A DNA stretch of 21,483 nt from an uncultured Candidatus Saccharibacteria bacterium (GCA_948944455.1 CARBES010000019.1:1-21483); one strand, 5' to 3'. Shown: positions 13,731-21,178, numbered from the stretch's first letter. Numbers and translations are program-made. Notes: a model not told the origin generated them from the sequence alone.

Positions 13731-15632
13731 TTATTCTTTGTCGACGACTTCTCCTTCGACAGCATCACCATCGTCGGACTTAGCGTCGCCGGATTTCGCG
13801 TCGGAACCGGCGCCAGCGTCGGTCGAAGTGTTCTGGTACATCTTCGCACCGATCGGCATAAGGACGTTGTCGAGCGCCTTGACGGCGGCTTCGTAAGTTT
13901 CCTTGTCAGCGCTGGTGTCGTTCAAGGCTTTCTTGGCCTCTTCGACGGCATCTTTGATAGCCTTCACGTCGTCTTCGGAGATTTTATCTTTGAAATCGTC
14001 CGGCATTTTCTCGGCTTGGTAAATTTTATTCTCAAGCTGGTTCTTAACATCGACAGCTTCGCGCTTTTTCTTGTCTTCTTCGGCGTGAGCTTCGGCTTCT
14101 TTCTGAGCCTTTTCGATATCTTCTTTGCTCATGTTGCCAGAGTTCTGGATAGTGATAGACTGTTCCTTGCCAGTTCCCTTGTCCTTAGCGGTAACGTTCA
14201 AGATACCGTTAGCATCAATGTTGAAGGTAACTTCGATTTGTGGAACGCCACGAGGAGCTGGAGCAATACCATCAAGGACGAAACGACCGAGAGACTTGTT
14301 GTCGGCAGCCATTTCGCGCTCGCCCTGGAGGACGTGAATCTCGACCTGCGGCTGGTTGTCGGCAGCAGTGGAGAATACCTCTGATTTGCTGGTCGGGATA
14401 GTAGTATTGCGTTCAATCAGTTTCGTGCTGACACCGCCCATAGTCTCAATACCGAGCGAAAGCGGGGTAACGTCAAGCAAGAGAACATCTTTAACATCGC
14501 CTTGCAAGACGCCGCCCTGGATCGCTGCACCGACGGCAACGACTTCGTCTGGGTTCACACCTTGCATCGGGTCTTTACCGAAGATCTTTTTAACTTCTTC
14601 GACAACAGCCGGCATGCGGGTCATACCACCAACCATGACGATCTCGTCGATATCCTTAGCGCTAAGTTTAGCATCTTTCAAAGCCTTCTGAACTGGCTCA
14701 GCGAGACGATCGAGAAGTGGTTTGACTAGCTCTTCGAGCTTTGCGCGGGTAAGCGTGTATTCAAAGTGCTTCGGGCCGTCAGCATCAGCAGTCAAGAACG
14801 GCAAGTTAATCTCGACGGAAGTGGTCGAAGAAAGCTCCTTCTTGGCTTTCTCAGCTTCGTCTTTTACGCGCTGCATCGCGGCAGCATCGTCGCGAATATC
14901 AATGCCGGATTCCTTCTTAAACTCATCGAGGAGGAAGTTCACGATTACGTTATCGAAGTCTTCACCACCGAGGTGAGTATCACCGTTGGTAGATTTCACC
15001 TCAAAGACACCATCGCCAAGCTCGAGAATAGAAACATCGAAAGTACCGCCACCAAGGTCGAAGACGGCAATCTGCTCGTCTTTCTTGCTTTCGAGGCCGT
15101 AGGCTAGAGCGGCTGCGGTCGGCTCATTAATGATACGCTTGACTTCAAGACCGGCGATTTTACCAGCGTCTTTGGTTGCTTGGCGCTGAGAATCGTCAAA
15201 GTAAGCCGGCACAGTAATGATTGCTTCAGTAACTTTCTCACCAAGAAAAGCTTCAGCATCAGCCTTGATCTTCGAAAGAATCATGGCAGAGATTTCTTCT
15301 GGGGTGTATTCCTTGCCATCCATCTCGACGGCAACACCGTTGCCCTTCTTGACGATCTTATAAGGCATGATATCAAGATCGCGCTGGACTTCTTTGTCGT
15401 CAAATTTACGACCGATCAAGCGTTTGATGCCATAGATAGTATTCTTTGGGTTCGTAACACGTTGGCGCTGCGCAACTTTACCGACGAGACGGTCGCCTTT
15501 TTTCGTAACGGCGACGACCGACGGGGTCGTGCGATCACCTTCGCTGTTCGTAATGACCTCTGGTTTACCAGCTACCATATAAGCGAAGGCGCTGTTGGTA
15601 GTACCAAGGTCGATACCAATAATTTTTGACAT
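13731..15632 (-). CDS. dnaK: Hsp70 chaperone DnaK
   Basis: DnaK is the ATP-driven chaperone that binds exposed hydrophobic peptides with DnaJ and GrpE. The 633-residue length is normal. The nucleotide-binding domain (about 1-380) shows IGIDLGTTNSAFAY, IINEPTAAALAYG, FDLGGGTFDVSILE and the IVMVGGMTRMP signature. The substrate-binding domain begins after LLLDVTPLSLGIETMGG, with a helical lid to about 600. A Ser/Asp/Gly-rich tail ends EGEVVDKE, the conserved Hsp70 C-terminal acidic motif. AAAGGA precedes the ATG. grpE, hrcA and dnaJ are not adjacent. Expression should be heat-inducible through two promoters, each overlapped by a CIRCE element, and a long structured leader of about 190 nt. Confidence 0.98.
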   Translation of the reverse strand: MSKIIGIDLGTTNSAFAYMVAGKPEVITNSEGDRTTPSVVAVTKKGDRLVGKVAQRQRVTNPKNTIYGIKRLIGRKFDDKEVQRDLDIMPYKIVKKGNGVAVEMDGKEYTPEEISAMILSKIKADAEAFLGEKVTEAIITVPAYFDDSQRQATKDAGKIAGLEVKRIINEPTAAALAYGLESKKDEQIAVFDLGGGTFDVSILELGDGVFEVKSTNGDTHLGGEDFDNVIVNFLLDEFKKESGIDIRDDAAAMQRVKDEAEKAKKELSSTTSVEINLPFLTADADGPKHFEYTLTRAKLEELVKPLLDRLAEPVQKALKDAKLSAKDIDEIVMVGGMTRMPAVVEEVKKIFGKDPMQGVNPDEVVAVGAAIQGGVLQGDVKDVLLLDVTPLSLGIETMGGVSTKLIERNTTIPTSKSEVFSTAADNQPQVEIHVLQGEREMAADNKSLGRFVLDGIAPAPRGVPQIEVTFNIDANGILNVTAKDKGTGKEQSITIQNSGNMSKEDIEKAQKEAEAHAEEDKKKREAVDVKNQLENKIYQAEKMPDDFKDKISEDDVKAIKDAVEEAKKALNDTSADKETYEAAVKALDNVLMPIGAKMYQNTSTDAGAGSDAKSGDAKSDDGDAVEGEVVDKE

Positions 15633-15656
15633 ATAGTTCCTTTCTTAATAATTCGG

Positions 15657-15792
15657 CTGTTGATATCTGTACTACCATTCTTTTTAGGACACGATGTCGC
15701 TTCGGCCCGTCGTTACGGGCCGAAGCGCATCTTCGTCCTCGCTCGTAAGCTCCGGAGATTCCTAAAAAGAACCATAGTACAGATATTAACAG
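15657..15792 (-). ncRNA. Long structured dnaK leader (candidate cis-regulatory RNA)
   Basis: Arms 15657-15689 and 15760-15792 (33 nt each) pair at 29 positions, interrupted by one single mismatch and one 3-nt mismatch. Inside is a perfect 12-bp stem (15699-15710 with 15715-15726, loop AACG in the RNA) and weaker small hairpins (such as around CTCCGGAG), giving a multi-branch structure of 136 nt. It lies wholly between the predicted transcription start (about 15819) and the dnaK ATG, ending about 15 nt before the Shine-Dalgarno sequence. A thermosensor or mRNA-stabilising role is inferred. Confidence 0.65.
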
Positions 15793-15825
15793 ACGTATTT
15801 TAAATCAACTCTGTTCTATAGTTTT

Positions 15826-15854
15826 AGTATAGCTCGTTAGCACTCATGTGTCAA
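15826..15854 (-). promoter_or_regulatory. dnaK proximal promoter
   Basis: TTGACA (15849-15854), a 17-bp spacer and TATACT (15826-15831) on the minus strand. The -35 falls in the central spacer of the CIRCE element at 15837-15863. Confidence 0.88.
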
Positions 15855-15863
15855 TAGTGCTAA
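15837..15863. promoter_or_regulatory. CIRCE operator 1
   Basis: TTAGCACTC, 9 bp, TAGTGCTAA: 17 of 18 consensus positions. CIRCE is the binding site of the heat-shock repressor HrcA. Confidence 0.93.
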
Positions 15864-15872
15864 CATGAGTTC

Positions 15873-15901
15873 ATTGTAACAAATTAGCAGTCTTGTGTCA
15901 A
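15873..15901 (-). promoter_or_regulatory. dnaK distal promoter
   Basis: TTGACA (15896-15901), a 17-bp spacer and TACAAT (15873-15878) on the minus strand, 47 bp upstream of the proximal promoter and arranged identically against CIRCE 2. Confidence 0.85.
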
Positions 15902-15910
15902 GAGTGCTAG
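15884..15910. promoter_or_regulatory. CIRCE operator 2
   Basis: TTAGCAGTC, 9 bp, GAGTGCTAG: 16 of 18 consensus positions, shifted 47 bp from CIRCE 1. Confidence 0.88.
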
Positions 15911-15972
15911 TAAATTTTGTGTGCAACTTGACTAGTTTAGTAAGTTTATAGGAGTAATAAGCATAATCACTA

Positions 15973-16001
15973 TTGACTTTTTTAATAACGTGTGCTACAA
16001 T
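15973..16001 (+). promoter_or_regulatory. Promoter of the 16102 gene
   Basis: TTGACT (15973-15978), a 17-bp spacer ending TGTGC and TACAAT (15996-16001). Leader about 95 nt. It is divergent from the dnaK promoters, 63 bp from CIRCE 2. Confidence 0.82.
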
Positions 16002-16101
16002 GGAAGTATGAGTAGAACCTGTTTCTAGGGAAAGCTCATGCATAATTAAGAAAATGTTTCGCACTCAGTTGTCAAAAATTTTAAGAAAGGGGTTCACTAA
16101 T

Positions 16102-16953
16102 ATGAGTAAGTGGATCAAGAACGGCGACAACAACTATCGGAGCAGCAACACGAATGGGCCAGAAGTCGAGCCGAAAAGCATCTGGAAGCGCGTGTTCGGA
16201 GGAGTAATCCTTTGCGCGATGCTGGTGCTGGCGGGCTGGACGATTTGGAGCGCCGCGACCGGCAGGCTGACGGACAAGACCGTCGACGACTTCCCCACCA
16301 CCGGTGGACTGATAGACGAGCCCGTCGACGAACCTACCACCACGAAAGATAAGGGACCGGCTTCCGACGAGAGTCCGCGACCGGGCGAAGATTTAGTCTA
16401 CAAAGGCATAGACCTGGATCCGTATTTTCTGGGCAATGCCAATGTTGGCGGAGGATCAGGTATCGGCAGTGAACCGTATGAGTATCCGTTCACGCTGGCG
16501 GAAGTTCTGGAAGCTAAGGGGAAAGTCCCCACTTTGGAGCTGCTCCAGGAAAATCACGTGCCCTACGTCTACGACGAAGATGGCAACGAAATCGCGCTTT
16601 TTGCGGTTATCGGCATCATTACCGACCAGGACGACGTGAACTTTGATGAGCTGAGGCTGACTGATCCCTGTGTTGCTAGCTGTGAACCGATTGAGGTTGA
16701 GCTGCCGGCAACAATCTACCTCGATGAGGCAGGAACGGCAAAATTCGTCATGTTCAACGATTCCCTCTACCTAGTCTCCGGCGATGAGGCTGAAAACGCC
16801 AGTGCCAACAGGTATGATTGGCAGATTTTCGGCGCATACGCCACGTTCGTAACCCTGAGCGATGATACCATCGAGAGGGTGAGCGGCCAGACCTTTGGCC
16901 CTAATGAGGGGATCGCCTACAAGCCCGGCGAGAAGCCGACTGTTTTAAACTAA
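16102..16953 (+). CDS. Orphan single-pass membrane-anchored extracytoplasmic protein
   Basis: A 283-residue protein with a short basic cytoplasmic N-terminus, one membrane helix at about 31-52, and an acidic Pro/Thr/Asp-rich stalk to about 100. A globular C-terminal domain follows (about 125-283) and contains two close Cys (DPCVASC), likely a disulfide. The start at 16102 has AAAGGGG 10 nt upstream; an in-frame ATG at 16054 (16 codons longer) lacks a site. Own promoter and terminator. Function unknown; membrane topology suggests a cell-surface role. Confidence 0.75.
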   Translation: MSKWIKNGDNNYRSSNTNGPEVEPKSIWKRVFGGVILCAMLVLAGWTIWSAATGRLTDKTVDDFPTTGGLIDEPVDEPTTTKDKGPASDESPRPGEDLVYKGIDLDPYFLGNANVGGGSGIGSEPYEYPFTLAEVLEAKGKVPTLELLQENHVPYVYDEDGNEIALFAVIGIITDQDDVNFDELRLTDPCVASCEPIEVELPATIYLDEAGTAKFVMFNDSLYLVSGDEAENASANRYDWQIFGAYATFVTLSDDTIERVSGQTFGPNEGIAYKPGEKPTVLN

Positions 16954-17070
16954 GCGAAGCATGATCTTACGCACATGAATGGCAGGAGTTGAGGAGAGTC
17001 TCTCCGAAGATTAACCTGCCGAAGAGGCCTTTGAGCCTCGGACACGGCCCCCTGAATGGGGGCCGTTTTT
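16954..17070 (+). terminator. Structured 3' region ending in a strong terminator
   Basis: The terminator proper is CGGCCCCC (17045-17052) with GGGGGCCG (17058-17065) and TTTTT. Upstream, GGCAGG pairs with CCTGCC around an inner GGAGAG/CTCTCC hairpin, and GAGGC pairs with GCCTC. The stacked hairpins suggest a stable 3' UTR. Confidence 0.8.
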
Positions 17071-17136
17071 CTATGGCTGATTGCGAGACTCGCGTGGTAG
17101 GTCAAAGCCCTCCTAGAGTCATAATGCACAAGAATA

Positions 17137-17145
17137 TGCTATAAT
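17137..17145 (+). promoter_or_regulatory. Extended -10 promoter of the CmpB-like gene
   Basis: TGCTATAAT ends 10 nt before the ATG at 17156, so the leader is at most a few nucleotides and lacks a usable ribosome binding site. Confidence 0.65.
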
Positions 17146-17155
17146 TATAGGAATT

Positions 17156-17866
17156 ATGACAGAGAAGCTGGATTCGGAAACGGAAAAGGTTTTGATTTTA
17201 ACGAAAAAGGCGCGGTGGCGACTAATTTTTAACCAAGTAGTGCTGATATTTGCGATTGGGTGCATTTTTGGAACATATTATGAGGAGATTATCACCCTCT
17301 GGAAGAATTTTTGGGCATCGGGCGGCGAGTTGATTTGGCAATCGCGGCGCGGGTTGGTCTATGGACCATTTAGCCCAGTATATGGTATAGGGGCGGTGGG
17401 GATATATCTGTTGTTTTATCGCAAGAGAATGAACTGGCAAGCATGCTTCTTTGGCGGCGCGTTACTAGGCGGGGTGTTTGAGTATATCCTGAGCGTGTTG
17501 CAAGAATGGCTGTTTGGGACAAGATCATGGAATTATAGCGACCGTTTTATGGATATCGGCGGACGAACAACAGTGCCATACATGCTGTTTTGGGGTCTAC
17601 TGGTGCTTTTTGCGGCGAAATGGTTATTTCCCATTTTAGAGAAGGGTTATCGAAAATTGGAAGGTCAAGGACTGAACATCTTTTGCGCAATTTTGGCAAC
17701 TTTTCTAGCGTTTGATATTGCGATGTCGCTTGGGGCAACCCTGCGGCAGGCACAGAGGCGAGCAGGGGACCCAGCAGATAATGCGATTGAGATATTTTTC
17801 GACGAACATTTCTCGGACGAAAGGCTGAAAAAGACCTATGATAATGCGGTTTATGTAAAGGAATAA
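17156..17866 (+). CDS. CmpB-like (putative ABC transporter permease family) membrane protein
   Basis: The 236-residue protein matches the PF06541 family annotated as putative ABC-transporter type permease (CmpB). Signature elements are RRGLVYGPFSPVYGIGAVG (65-83), GGVFEYILSVLQEWLFGTRSWNYSDRF (105-131) and GRTTVPYMLFWGLL (136-149). Membrane helices lie at about 22-42, 73-90, 97-118, 138-160 and 172-195. The cytoplasmic C-terminus is charged. No ATPase partner is adjacent, and for this family a transport role is unproven. The mRNA is probably near-leaderless. A 180-bp inverted-repeat element begins at the stop codon. Confidence 0.82.
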   Translation: MTEKLDSETEKVLILTKKARWRLIFNQVVLIFAIGCIFGTYYEEIITLWKNFWASGGELIWQSRRGLVYGPFSPVYGIGAVGIYLLFYRKRMNWQACFFGGALLGGVFEYILSVLQEWLFGTRSWNYSDRFMDIGGRTTVPYMLFWGLLVLFAAKWLFPILEKGYRKLEGQGLNIFCAILATFLAFDIAMSLGATLRQAQRRAGDPADNAIEIFFDEHFSDERLKKTYDNAVYVKE

Positions 17867-18044
17867 AGAAGAATCTCTCATAATCATATACACAATCCGT
17901 GTTAGCGCTATCTCTCAATCGAAGGTGGAACTTTTCTCATCTAAAGAATCGAAAAGATTCCAGCCTCAGAAGTCAAGCTTCACGATTTCGATCTGGCCCT
18001 AACACGGATTGTTTTATACACGGTTAGTTGAGAGATTCTTCTTT
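17865..18044. repeat. 180-bp inverted-repeat (MITE-like) element
   Basis: Outer arms AAAGAAGAATCTCTCA (17865-17880) and its complement (18029-18044) are perfect over 16 bp. Inner arms ACAATCCGTGTTAG (17892-17905) and complement (17999-18012) are perfect over 14 bp. The core of 93 bp holds small hairpins and no ORF. The element starts at the stop codon of the CmpB-like gene, so it could also act as its 3' hairpin. No clear target duplication was seen. Confidence 0.65.
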
Positions 18045-18089
18045 CATCCCCCTTGATTACTCTATGGCTAGACAACGGAGGGAGAAGCC
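18043..18089. repeat. Outer inverted repeat, left arm
   Basis: Matches the right arm at 18571-18619 over about 46 bp in inverted orientation, with one 2-bp indel (TA) and two substitutions. It covers the conserved 3' end of each cassette, the stop codon and about 20 bp beyond. It begins inside the last 2 bp of the MITE-like element. Confidence 0.85.
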
Positions 18090-18314
18090 ATAGAATTCCT
18101 GGGCAGATTCGCGTGAAGTATCCACGAGGCTGTTACTATAGACTCCAAGGAATTTAGCGACTCTTTCTCGCACGTTTTTGGATGACCACGCGTAGCTATT
18201 TGATCCTGCATTTGTCAGACTTTGACCAGACCAACCCGTCCAAGTGCTATGACCTCCGCTGCGGACGAAGAAAAGCATCTTAGTAGTTGAACTTGTACAG
18301 GCTGTACAAGTTCA
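18057..18314 (-). pseudogene. Promoterless C-terminal cassette A (FISUMP-like surface-protein fragment)
   Basis: The open minus-strand frame (ATG at 18278, open to 18314) encodes about 73-85 residues that look like the C-terminal end of a FISUMP/DUF1566-like surface or pilin-like protein: FFVRSGGHS, then SNSYAWSS, ending EFYGFSLRCLAIE. No signal peptide, ribosome binding site or promoter precedes it. The N-terminal part of any such protein is missing, so this is a silent fragment or remnant. The start and end match cassette B on the other strand, while the middle differs. Confidence 0.65.
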
Positions 18315-18317
18315 ACT
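18285..18317. repeat. Perfect 16-bp-arm palindrome between the two cassettes
   Basis: AGTTGAACTTGTACAG (18285-18300), one central G, and its exact complement (18302-18317). No T run follows on either strand, so it is not an ordinary terminator. It lies between the 5' ends of two divergent cassettes. Confidence 0.88.
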
Positions 18318-18360
18318 TGATTTTACCTCTGTTATCTCTACCAACTTTTAGCTTAGTTAA

Positions 18361-18600
18361 CCTAAACTTTTCGTCCGCAGCGGGTACACTAGCAATTTAG
18401 AGAAAGCAGATTGGGCAACAGAGCTTGATTATGGCGGAATGTCATATATCGGAATGTGGGGTTTTAACTGGGCATCAACCGCACAAACGGAAATTAGGAG
18501 TACTTACCGTATTGCTATTAAGCCAGATATAGTTGAGCCCAACGACCCGACTGGCAGAGATCGCCTTTGGGGCTTTCCCCTCCGTTGTCTAGCCATATAG
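18361..18600 (+). pseudogene. Promoterless C-terminal cassette B (FISUMP-like surface-protein fragment)
   Basis: A plus-strand frame open from just after a TAA (18358-18360) to a TAG at 18598-18600 encodes 79 residues with no start codon: it begins PKLFVRSGYTSN and ends LWGFPLRCLAI. The first codons (CTTTTCGTCCGCAGCGG, 18367-18383) and the end repeat those of cassette A. The middle (DWATELDYGGMSYIGMWGFN) differs in sequence and length. The frame is intact across the whole cassette, which is unusual for a decaying pseudogene. Possible silent donor of an alternative protein end; the expressed gene would be elsewhere. Confidence 0.65.
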
Positions 18601-18619
18601 AGTAATCAAGGGGGATGAA
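18571..18619. repeat. Outer inverted repeat, right arm
   Basis: Inverted copy of 18043-18089. It has TATAG at the stop where the left arm has TAG, so cassette B stops one codon earlier. Confidence 0.85.
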
Positions 18620-18637
18620 GAAGGTTAGAGAATGGGG

Positions 18638-18666
18638 TTGACAGAGGGAAAGGCTTGAGATACAAT
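18638..18666 (+). promoter_or_regulatory. nusA promoter
   Basis: TTGACA (18638-18643), a 17-bp spacer and TACAAT (18661-18666). Leader about 54 nt. Confidence 0.88.
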
Positions 18667-18726
18667 GAAGATATACAGATATTGACCGACCTGAAGAAGG
18701 CCGGGCTTTTTATTGAAAGGAGTAAA

Positions 18727-19908
18727 ATGGAAGGTTTGGATCTGAAACAATTGGCCGAGATGGTGCACATGATTGCTGAAGAAAAAGGTTTGCCAGAAGA
18801 CGTCGTGCTAGATGTAGTACAGATGGCAATCGCAGCAGCCTGGCGCAAAGATAACGGCGACAAAGAGATGAACGTACGCGCAATCCTCGACACAAAAACC
18901 GGCAAAGCGACAGTTTATGTAAGTCGCGAGGTGATTGATGATGATTTAGCTTACAATCCAGCAACCGAAATTCCACTTGCAGAAGCTAAGAAAATCAAGG
19001 AAGACGCGAAGGTGGGCGACGTGGTTGAAGAATCGACTGAGGTGACGCATTTTGGTCGCGTGGCGGCGATGTCAGCAAAACAGGTCGTAATCCAGCGTTT
19101 GCGTGAAGCTGAGCGCGATGCAGTCTTGTCGGAGTTTGAAGACAAGATCGGAACCGTAGTGGCCGGTATAATCTCCAGAGTAGAGCCACGCGTAGTAAGA
19201 ATCGACCTGGGGCGTGCGAGCGGTATCATGCCACGTAGCGAACAGATTGATGGTGAATATTATACGGTCGGTGAGCGAATTAAGGTTTATATTAAGGGCG
19301 TCGAACACGACGATGCGCGAGCACAACTAATTCTCTCGCGCGGGAATGCGGAGTTTATTGAATATCTCTTCCGCCAGGAAGTGCCAGAACTTGATAATGG
19401 TTCGGTCGAAATTAAGGGCATCGCCCGCGAGGCTGGACGTCGGACAAAAATTGCCGTAATGTCAACTGTGCCAGGAGTGGATCCAGTCGGTACTTTTGTC
19501 GGTGGACGTGGGGTGCGCGTACAGGCAATCATGAACGAGATTGGTGACCGCGAAAAAATTGATATTATTAACTGGAGCGATAATCCATCAGAATATATCC
19601 GAGAAGCTTTGAGCCCAGCAGAAGTCGTCAAGGTGGAAATCGATGGCAAAAAGGCAAAAGTCTATGTCACTGAAGATCAGCAATCGATTGCAATTGGTCG
19701 TCAAGGGCAGAACGTGCGCCTAGCTTCGAAATTGACTGGCTTCGAAATTGATATCGAGCTAGCTAAAGCGCCAGAGAAAAAGAAACGCAAGAACGCGGAA
19801 GATTCCCTGCTCAACGCATTGAGCGAGGCTGACGAAGAGCCCTCAAGCGAGCTCGATAAAACCGTCGAGGTGAATGATGATGAAGAAACTTCGAGCGAAG
19901 TAGAGTAA
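18727..19908 (+). CDS. nusA: Transcription elongation/termination factor NusA
   Basis: NusA binds RNA polymerase and nascent RNA and modulates pausing, termination and antitermination. The 393 residues comprise the N-terminal RNAP-binding domain (about 1-125), the S1 domain (about 139-205), KH1 (about 210-285, GGRG loop 259-262, with the signature AGRRTKIAV) and KH2 (about 290-350, GRQG loop 324-327). An acidic Glu/Ser/Asp tail follows (about 358-393) and the C-terminal AR repeats of E. coli NusA are absent, as in Gram-positives. The start at 18727 has GAAAGGAG 6 nt upstream; the longer open frame from 18655 overlaps the promoter -10. The usual partners rimP and infB do not flank it, so it is monocistronic here. 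Confidence 0.96.
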   Translation: MEGLDLKQLAEMVHMIAEEKGLPEDVVLDVVQMAIAAAWRKDNGDKEMNVRAILDTKTGKATVYVSREVIDDDLAYNPATEIPLAEAKKIKEDAKVGDVVEESTEVTHFGRVAAMSAKQVVIQRLREAERDAVLSEFEDKIGTVVAGIISRVEPRVVRIDLGRASGIMPRSEQIDGEYYTVGERIKVYIKGVEHDDARAQLILSRGNAEFIEYLFRQEVPELDNGSVEIKGIAREAGRRTKIAVMSTVPGVDPVGTFVGGRGVRVQAIMNEIGDREKIDIINWSDNPSEYIREALSPAEVVKVEIDGKKAKVYVTEDQQSIAIGRQGQNVRLASKLTGFEIDIELAKAPEKKKRKNAEDSLLNALSEADEEPSSELDKTVEVNDDEETSSEVE

Positions 19909-19944
19909 AAGTTTCAATACTTACAATATCGCATACGAAATTGA

Positions 19945-19968
19945 CCCCTCACAAGGAGGGGCCTTTTT
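19945..19968 (+). terminator. nusA terminator
   Basis: CCCCTC (19945-19950) pairs with GAGGGG (19956-19961), then CCTTTTT. It lies between convergent genes and may also stop minus-strand transcripts. Confidence 0.9.
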
Positions 19969-20003
19969 CCGCTAGGGTAAAGAGCTCAGGTAAGATAAAA
20001 TGG

Positions 20004-20990
20004 TTAAGAATTTGGTACAGCATTGACGGGAGCTTCAATTTCGTCCTGGTGGTCGTCAATATTATTGTCTCCGACCTTACTCATAGTCCCGTCGTCGTAA
20101 GCATCATGAAAAGGATTGCTTCCGGCCCCATTCGTAGGTCTATCGTCGTAATCGTTCTGGAAAGGATAATCATACTGTTTTGGCTCAACCGGCTGATATT
20201 CGTCGTACTCCTTATCATACTTAGGTATGTCTTCAAGATTCATGCCGCCACCTATTGTCGCGTTGCCAGTGTAGGCGGGGTCGGACAGAACGGAAGTGGT
20301 TCTGTAATACATCACCGTCTCCGTGTAATCCGAACCGGGCATACAACCAGCAATCATGAGCTTACTCGGCGAATATCCCTCAAGTACAGGAGAAGAGACA
20401 CTAAAGTCAGAGCCTTCAGTGCAACGCACCGTATAACTGGGAAAAGCATAAGACCCGCCCTCGACGACGTAGTTAATACGCAGGATATATTCCTGGGCTT
20501 CGTCGACGGGTGTCTCTTCAATGAAGGTCTCTTCAATGGAGGTCTCTTCCACGACTGTTTCGGTCGGGAATAGATAATCCCTCAGGATGTTTTCGAGCGA
20601 CCATGGTGAGCGCATAGATATCACACAGAGCACAGCCGCAACAGCCAAAACAACAGGCTTGTACCATACGGACTGCTGAAAACGCTCCCGCAAGGTCGGC
20701 TGTTCGTCGTAAATTCCCTCGTAGAAAACCACAAGACTGAGGTCATTGCCATCATTCGGCATAGTGCCCTCAACGACAGTATCGTTAGTGTAGAAATCTT
20801 GGAATCGCGGGGAGGTGACGCTAAAGTACTGGCCCGGCTTCAGGTCGACAGTGTAATCGTCGGTCAGCCGGCTCCCGTCGATAGACGAGCGATAGCTAAT
20901 GCTGAGTTGAGCGAGCTTTCCTTCGCGTTCGGGAGTCGGTGGGTGCATAATCTCCTGCTGAAAAACGGTCTGAGAGCTTAAGTTTGCCAT
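20004..20990 (-). CDS. Orphan membrane protein with two MucBP-like modules flanking one helix
   Basis: A 328-residue protein. Module A (about 31-91) and module B (about 171-230) look alike: each starts with a Y-rich strand (ISYRSSIDG / INYVVEGG), has Y-x-V-x-C/L-x-P/E-G-x-x-F/Y-x-V-x-S-P-x-(L/F)-x-G/D-(Y/F), and ends in VVFYEG / VMYYRT. This pattern resembles MucBP or internalin-B-type repeats. A single membrane helix (109-126) separates them, followed by a Glu/Thr repeat (EETSIEETFIEETPVDE). The C-terminal 90 residues are Tyr/Asp/Pro-rich and disordered. AAGGAGG lies 6 nt before the ATG. Own promoter with leader of about 150 nt. Function unknown. Confidence 0.75.
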   Translation of the reverse strand: MANLSSQTVFQQEIMHPPTPEREGKLAQLSISYRSSIDGSRLTDDYTVDLKPGQYFSVTSPRFQDFYTNDTVVEGTMPNDGNDLSLVVFYEGIYDEQPTLRERFQQSVWYKPVVLAVAAVLCVISMRSPWSLENILRDYLFPTETVVEETSIEETFIEETPVDEAQEYILRINYVVEGGSYAFPSYTVRCTEGSDFSVSSPVLEGYSPSKLMIAGCMPGSDYTETVMYYRTTSVLSDPAYTGNATIGGGMNLEDIPKYDKEYDEYQPVEPKQYDYPFQNDYDDRPTNGAGSNPFHDAYDDGTMSKVGDNNIDDHQDEIEAPVNAVPNS

Positions 20991-21149
20991 ATTCTCCTCC
21001 TTGTTTTACCGGTTAAACCGTATGTCTTGTCGATGAACGGACGATGCGGGGATAAAGAGAGATTCACAAACAGGGTCACTTAACCATTTCTGATCTTTTA
21101 AACCTGCTGAGGATAGCCGATATTTGTATTACCGCCATTCTCTGTTGTC

Positions 21150-21178
21150 ATTGTAGCACAGATAGTGCTTTTTGTCAA
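21150..21178 (-). promoter_or_regulatory. Promoter of the 20004-20990 gene
   Basis: TTGACA (21173-21178), a 17-bp spacer ending TGTGC and TACAAT (21150-21155) on the minus strand. Confidence 0.85.

Noticed and set aside
16054..16101. Upstream in-frame start for the 16102 protein
   Set aside because: No ribosome binding site, whereas 16102 has AAAGGGG at a usable distance.
18057..18600. Diversity-generating retroelement variable region
   Set aside because: The C-lectin-like ends would suit it, but the cassettes do not differ mainly at template adenines, and no reverse transcriptase or template repeat is in the window.
18655..18726. Longer N-terminus for NusA
   Set aside because: It would start inside the promoter before the -10; the ATG at 18727 has a strong ribosome binding site and fits the family start.
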